A program made the translations under genes and the position numbers. A stretch of 17,420 bases of DNA from UBA8886 sp002731655 (GTDB lineage: Archaea; Thermoplasmatota; Poseidoniia; MGIII; CG-Epi1). Positions 14,676 through 17,420 of the stretch are shown here, in pieces (position 1 is the first letter of the stretch; every line of letters begins with the position of its first letter). Below the pieces are notes generated by a model that had not been told where the DNA came from, made no database searches, and saw only the letters and a program-made list of their open reading frames with translations. The DNA lies in the NCBI GenBank assembly GCA_030754655.1, contig JASLZX010000019.1:1-17420 (forward strand), in the 5' to 3' direction.

Positions 14676-14685
14676 CTATATAAAA
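14676..14685 (-). promoter_or_regulatory. TATA box of the DUF92 gene
   Basis: TTTTATATAG on the minus strand directly abuts the stop codon of the phosphohexomutase gene (14686-14688). Its centre is about 26 nt from the GTG at 14655, giving the DUF92 gene its own promoter despite the tight tandem arrangement. Confidence 0.6.
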
Positions 14686-16065
14686 TCAGCCTGAGAGCGA
14701 GGCGAGAGCCTGCTCGTACTCGGCGGTGAACTCTGTCCGGATTTCCGACAGCCGCTCTGGCGTGCGCGCCTCGATGAACATACGCATCACCGGCTGGGTG
14801 TTGGAAGGGCGCAGCAGTACCCAGCCGTCGTCGAGCCAGACCTTGACGCCGTCGATGGTCTCGACACGGTAACCGCGCGCGGTGAAGTTGGCCTGCAACG
14901 CCGCGTTAAGGTCGAACTTGGTTTCGTCGGGGCAGGCGAACTTGAGTTCCTCGTAGGGCAGCGACGGAATTTCGTCCGCCAGTTCCGAAAGCTTACGGCC
15001 GGAAGCGCGCAGCAGCTCCAGCACCTTGAGAGAAATAATCAGCGGGTCATCGAACAGGAATTCCGTAAGGTCGGGGGCGAAGAGATGGGCCGAAATCTCG
15101 AGTGCCAGTATCGCATTGTGCTTCTTCAATTCCTCGCAAACAAAGACGTCGCCGACCCGAATCCAGACCAGTTCGGCGCCCAACTTCGGGATTTCGTCCT
15201 CCAGCACCATCGAGCAGGGGACGTTGGCCAGCACCGGCCCCTGCCGCAGCTTCAACAGCTCGGGCACCAGCAGGATGCCGATTTTCTCGGTCGGCACCGC
15301 ACGGCCACGGTTGTCGACAAAAACGCAACGGTCGGAGTCGCCATCGAAGGCGATGCCGCAGTCGAAATCGCTCGCGGCGACCAGCTCCATCAGCGCACCG
15401 ATATTCTTCGGCGCCGGCTCTGAAGGGCGGTTCGGGAAGCGGCCGTCGGGCTCGCCGTTGATGATTTCGGTCGTGGCGCCGAAGCGCTGGAAGAGCGATT
15501 CAAGAATGACGCCGCCGACGCCATTGCCGGGGTCAAGCGCGATGCGCATGCCGGCCAGTGAGCCTATGCGCTCGGCCGCGAAAGCTGAGAAGAGTTCCAG
15601 CACTTCCGCCTCCGGGACGCGCGACAGCCCGCCCTCGGCCTCAGTCGAAGGCGGCTCGCCGGCGAAGAAGAGGTCGCGGATTTCGGTGTTGCCGTCGGTA
15701 AAGCCAGTCCCATCGGGGTGGCGGAAGCGGATGCCGTTGTATTCGGCCGGATTGTGGCTGGCGGTGATGTAGACTCCGCCGGCGAAATCGCCGCGCCAGG
15801 TCCACCAATTGGCGACCGGAATCGGCACCATCCCGACCGACTCGACGTCGCAGCCGCCGCTGCGCAGCCCGGCGGTTACCGCTGCCTCGAGGTCAGGAGA
15901 ACTGGTGCGCGCGTCGCGCCCGATGCAAATGCGGCCGGAAGCGCCCTTGCTGGCAAGATATGCTGCGAATGTCGCGCCGACCCGTTCGGCAGTCACGAGC
16001 GTCAGCTCACTGCCGTAGATGCCGCGGATGTCGTAAGCGCGAAATATGTTGCGGGGAGTCGCCAT
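14686..16065 (-). CDS. manB: phosphomannomutase/phosphoglucomutase
   Basis: A 459-residue alpha-D-phosphohexomutase that interconverts 6- and 1-phosphate sugars for glycan precursors. It has the N-terminal FRAYDIRG, the phosphoserine loop ITASHNP (Ser103), the magnesium site DGDSDR (Asp241, Asp243, Asp245), the sugar-contact loop EISAH (323-327) and the phosphate-binding loop RPSNTQP (419-425). Two loops deviate from common versions: the usual GGE before the S-[AG]-H is ALE, and the usual NTEP is NTQP. Both could shift specificity, but activity is not excluded. The ATG at 16063-16065 fits a TATA-like box 25 nt upstream; the frame is open further upstream but that part would precede the transcript start. 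Whether mannose or glucose phosphate is preferred cannot be told. Confidence 0.92.
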   Translation of the reverse strand: MATPRNIFRAYDIRGIYGSELTLVTAERVGATFAAYLASKGASGRICIGRDARTSSPDLEAAVTAGLRSGGCDVESVGMVPIPVANWWTWRGDFAGGVYITASHNPAEYNGIRFRHPDGTGFTDGNTEIRDLFFAGEPPSTEAEGGLSRVPEAEVLELFSAFAAERIGSLAGMRIALDPGNGVGGVILESLFQRFGATTEIINGEPDGRFPNRPSEPAPKNIGALMELVAASDFDCGIAFDGDSDRCVFVDNRGRAVPTEKIGILLVPELLKLRQGPVLANVPCSMVLEDEIPKLGAELVWIRVGDVFVCEELKKHNAILALEISAHLFAPDLTEFLFDDPLIISLKVLELLRASGRKLSELADEIPSLPYEELKFACPDETKFDLNAALQANFTARGYRVETIDGVKVWLDDGWVLLRPSNTQPVMRMFIEARTPERLSEIRTEFTAEYEQALASLSG

Positions 16066-16084
16066 GCGGCGGCGCATCCGGGGG

Positions 16085-16094
16085 GTGTTATAGA
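16085..16094 (-). promoter_or_regulatory. TATA-like box of the phosphohexomutase gene
   Basis: CTATAACACC on the minus strand, in a GC-rich gap, is centred about 25 nt before the ATG at 16065. It is weaker than the other boxes but at the same distance. Confidence 0.5.
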
Positions 16095-16120
16095 GATGGC
16101 GCCCCCGCAGGCGATGCGCA

Positions 16121-16132
16121 GCCATTAATGGC
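16121..16132 (+). promoter_or_regulatory. palindromic TATA-like element before the thioredoxin-fold gene
   Basis: GCCATTAATGGC is a perfect 12-bp palindrome. Its AT core is centred 24 nt upstream of the GTG at 16151, the distance seen at other first genes here. It may be the promoter core, an operator, or both. Confidence 0.4.
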
Positions 16133-16150
16133 ACCGCGACTTCGGCAGCC

Positions 16151-16699
16151 GTGGTCCTGACCGAATCAACGATGCCGGTGCTCGGCACCCATGCACCCGA
16201 CTTCGCGCTGCCAGAGCCCGGTACCGACCGTGAATGGCGACTGGCCGACTTCGGCGCCGAGGCGCTGGGGGTGGTATTCACCTGCAACCACTGCCCCTAC
16301 GCACAGGCAGTCGAGGAGCGTGTCATCGCGCTGGCGCGTGACTTCGCGGGCCGCGCGGACTTCGTCGCCATCAGCGCCAACGACGCCAGCGGCTTTCCGG
16401 ACGACGCGCCGGAAAAGATGGTGCAACGTGCGCGCGAGAAGGAATACCCATTTCCCTACCTTTACGATGAGTCGCAAGCAACTGCGCGCGCCTACGGGGC
16501 GGCGTGCACGCCAGATTTCTTCCTTTACGGACCCGAAAGGCAGCTCGTCTATCGCGGACGCCTCGATGACAACTGGCAGGAGCCGGAGAAAGTGCAGCGC
16601 CATGAACTGCGCGACGCTATCGAGGCAGTTCTGACCAGTAAGCCCGTGGCTAAGCAACAGCTACCAGCGCTGGGATGCAATATCAAATGGAAGGTCTGA
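16151..16699 (+). CDS. thioredoxin-fold (AhpC/TSA-Redoxin type) protein with CNHC motif
   Basis: A 182-residue cytosolic thioredoxin-fold protein of the redoxin group. APDFALPEPG, then the active-site motif TCNHCPYAQAVEER with Cys45 and Cys48, then FVAISANDASGFPDDAPEKM, YLYDESQATARAYGAACTPDFFLYG with the cis-Pro region after Ala-Cys-Thr, and VYRGRLDDNW. A last cysteine sits near the end (LGCNIKWK), as in relatives of this group, and could take part in the redox cycle. There is no signal peptide. The physiological partner is unknown. Starts at GTG 16151 or ATG 16172 are both possible; the GTG fits the TATA-like spacing of 24 nt. It is divergent from the phosphohexomutase gene. Confidence 0.88.
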   Translation: MVLTESTMPVLGTHAPDFALPEPGTDREWRLADFGAEALGVVFTCNHCPYAQAVEERVIALARDFAGRADFVAISANDASGFPDDAPEKMVQRAREKEYPFPYLYDESQATARAYGAACTPDFFLYGPERQLVYRGRLDDNWQEPEKVQRHELRDAIEAVLTSKPVAKQQLPALGCNIKWKV

Positions 16700-16700
16700 A

Positions 16701-16716
16701 CTGAGGAATACCTCAG
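16701..16716. terminator. short perfect hairpin between convergent genes
   Basis: CTGAGG-AATA-CCTCAG is a perfect 6-bp inverted repeat starting 2 nt after the thioredoxin-fold gene stop and overlapping the stop codon of the minus-strand frame ending at 16713. The position suggests a shared transcript end. There is no T-run, so an archaeal terminator role is uncertain. Confidence 0.35.
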
Positions 16717-16936
16717 TCCTCGCCGTCATCCCGCGTCAACCCGATCAGCAGCACGAATCCCAGGATTGTAAAGAGGCAGGCAGTACCTATAGCGAGGCCG
16801 ATCTGCAATGAACTGAATTCAATTAACTGTCTCCGGTCGAGCAGGTAAAGCACCGCGCCGCGATGGCCGAAATGCCCGCAAGCACAAGGCATAGCCCCCA
16901 CGAAAGGAAACCGGCCAGCCCGCGGAAGAAGCTCAT
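16713..16936 (-). pseudogene. small two-helix membrane protein gene with an apparent single-base frameshift
   Basis: Reading from ATG 16934-16936 gives MSFFRGLAGFLSWGLCLVLAGISAIAA, a good membrane helix, before the frame drifts into Cys-rich residues and stops at 16823-16825. The next frame continues with AVLYLLDRRQLIEFSSLQIG and a second helix, IGLAIGTACLFTILGFVLLIG, ending TRDDGED at 16713. Adding one base in the GCGGCGCGG tract near 16855-16862 joins both into a coherent 74-residue two-helix protein. So either the gene is broken or one base is missing from the sequence. The family is not recognised. Its start lies 3 nt after the stop of another small minus-strand frame. Confidence 0.55.
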
Positions 16937-16939
16937 GTA

Positions 16940-17169
16940 CTAGTCCCCGTCAAGCCCGAGCCGTTCTTCAATCTGCCGGTTGATGCGCATCACTATCCAC
17001 GCCAGCGCAATGACCAGCCTGAAGGCGGTCAACTGCCTTCGGAGGGTGGCTGGTGCGCAACGACCTGTCGTTCCACCTGCTCGGCAGCGGTGCGGAGGTA
17101 GACTAACCAAAAAACAAACCACAGTATTAAATCCCGACATCTACGTATTCTCGGTGTACGGTCTTGCAC
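16940..17169 (-). pseudogene. remnant of a small membrane protein gene, probably frame-broken
   Basis: The frame ending at 16940 finishes QLTAFRLVIALAWIVMRINRQIEERLGLDGD, a plausible membrane helix with a charged tail. Upstream, a different frame reads LILWFVFWLVYLRTAAEQVERQVVAHQPPSEG and stops at 17029. One added base near 17032 would join them. The start is uncertain: GTG at 17167-17169, GTG at 17074-17076, or ATG at 17138-17140 in the lower frame without any shift, though that frame's middle (PPHRCRAGGTTGRCAPATLRR) looks like out-of-frame GC-rich sequence. No family is recognised. The stretch 16940-17200 holds nothing else I can support apart from the promoter listed next. Confidence 0.3.
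17125..17132 (+). promoter_or_regulatory. possible TATA box of the DUF5654-like gene
   Basis: TATTAAAT predicts transcription from about 17153, giving a leader of about 48 nt. The ATG at 17201 is preceded by CGGAGTGA (17189-17196), a reasonable Shine-Dalgarno motif, in keeping with a leadered mRNA. Confidence 0.35.
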
Positions 17170-17200
17170 ATTGAAGAGAGGAGTAATCCGGAGTGAAAAA

Positions 17201-17420
17201 ATGGGTATAAACAAAGAAGACTTTGAGAAATTGAATATGCGGGGAATTATTATTTCCTCGATGATGACTGCCTTTGGTCTAGTAGTGGCATTGGCCTGGA
17301 AGGACACGATCAATGCTACAGTGGCATATTTGATGCCAGATAATAATGATGGCACTCTGCAGGGGATGTACATTACAGCGATAGCTGTTACTGCCCTGGT
17401 TATGGGTCTGGCAATGGTGG
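17201..17420 (+). CDS. DUF5654-like small membrane protein, 3' end cut by the window
   Basis: The 73 visible residues begin MGINKEDFEKLNMRGIIISSMM, then TAFGLVVALAWKDTINATV, a short loop with MPDNNDGTLQG, and a second hydrophobic segment MYITAIAVTALVMGLAMV. The FGLVVALAW-[KN]-D pattern and the two-helix layout fit archaeal DUF5654 proteins, whose function is unknown. A Shine-Dalgarno motif (GGAGTGA) sits 4-5 nt before the ATG. Codon use is much more AT-rich (AAT, ATT, ATA, GTA, TTG) than in the rest of the window, suggesting a different origin or low expression. The gene runs off the right edge. Confidence 0.72.
   Translation, partial: MGINKEDFEKLNMRGIIISSMMTAFGLVVALAWKDTINATVAYLMPDNNDGTLQGMYITAIAVTALVMGLAMV

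Noticed and set aside
16066..16287. N-terminal extension of the phosphohexomutase
   Set aside because: The extra residues are Ser/Pro/Ala-rich, overlap the divergent thioredoxin-fold gene and precede the TATA-like box. FRAYDIRG lies at the usual distance from the ATG at 16065.
17029..17373. 114-residue minus-strand frame over the right end
   Set aside because: Its upstream two thirds are antisense to the DUF5654-like gene, which has a Shine-Dalgarno motif and a family-like sequence. Only the part below about 17169 may be coding.

Overview
The window reads as a GC-rich piece of a euryarchaeal chromosome, most likely from the Thermoplasmatota or marine Group II/III side of the tree. That placement is inferred, not tested. 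The archaeal signature genes are clear: an Alba-domain protein, the tRNA methyltransferase Trm56, a DUF373 membrane protein, ribosomal protein S6e, aIF2-gamma, a PIN-domain protein, a deoxyhypusine-synthase-family protein, a thermosome subunit, a DUF92 membrane protein and an archaeal-type phosphohexomutase. One gene stands out as bacterial in type: a full-length homodimeric pyruvate dehydrogenase E1 (AceE).

Layout. 1-356 (minus): the end of an unidentified gene, a possible small charged protein and a tRNA-Leu(UAG). 408-3563 (plus): an alanine-rich protein built of about sixteen 11-residue repeats, then an ABC ATPase and its permease, probably one operon. 3597-4229 (plus): an Alba-domain protein with a basic tail of about 100 residues. 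4226-6318 (minus): DUF373 gene followed by a Trm56-HD fusion, overlapping by 4 nt. 6413-9480 (plus): S6e, aIF2-gamma, PIN and DHS-family genes, tightly packed as a translation operon. 9508-12165 (plus): aceE. 12180-16065 (minus): thermosome, DUF92 and phosphohexomutase genes, each with its own TATA box. 16151-16699 (plus): a thioredoxin-fold protein. 16713-17169 (minus): remnants of two tiny membrane-protein genes, both with apparent single-base frame breaks. 17201-end (plus): the start of a DUF5654-like membrane protein in visibly more AT-rich DNA.

Expression signals are unusually consistent. First genes have a TATA-like box centred about 24-27 nt before the chosen start codon, which predicts leaderless mRNAs. 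Internal genes use either ATGA/GTGA stop-start overlaps or a Shine-Dalgarno-like motif. This pattern decided several start sites, including replacing longer upstream starts.

The strongest leads are: the hendecad-repeat protein next to an exporter; the Alba protein that has lost its canonical DNA-contact lysines and gained a basic tail; the Trm56-HD fusion; the bacterial-type AceE; the ABC ATPase with no ATG/GTG/TTG start; and the DHS-family protein with an Asn at a key His position. I saw no CRISPR array, rRNA, transposase or defence system.
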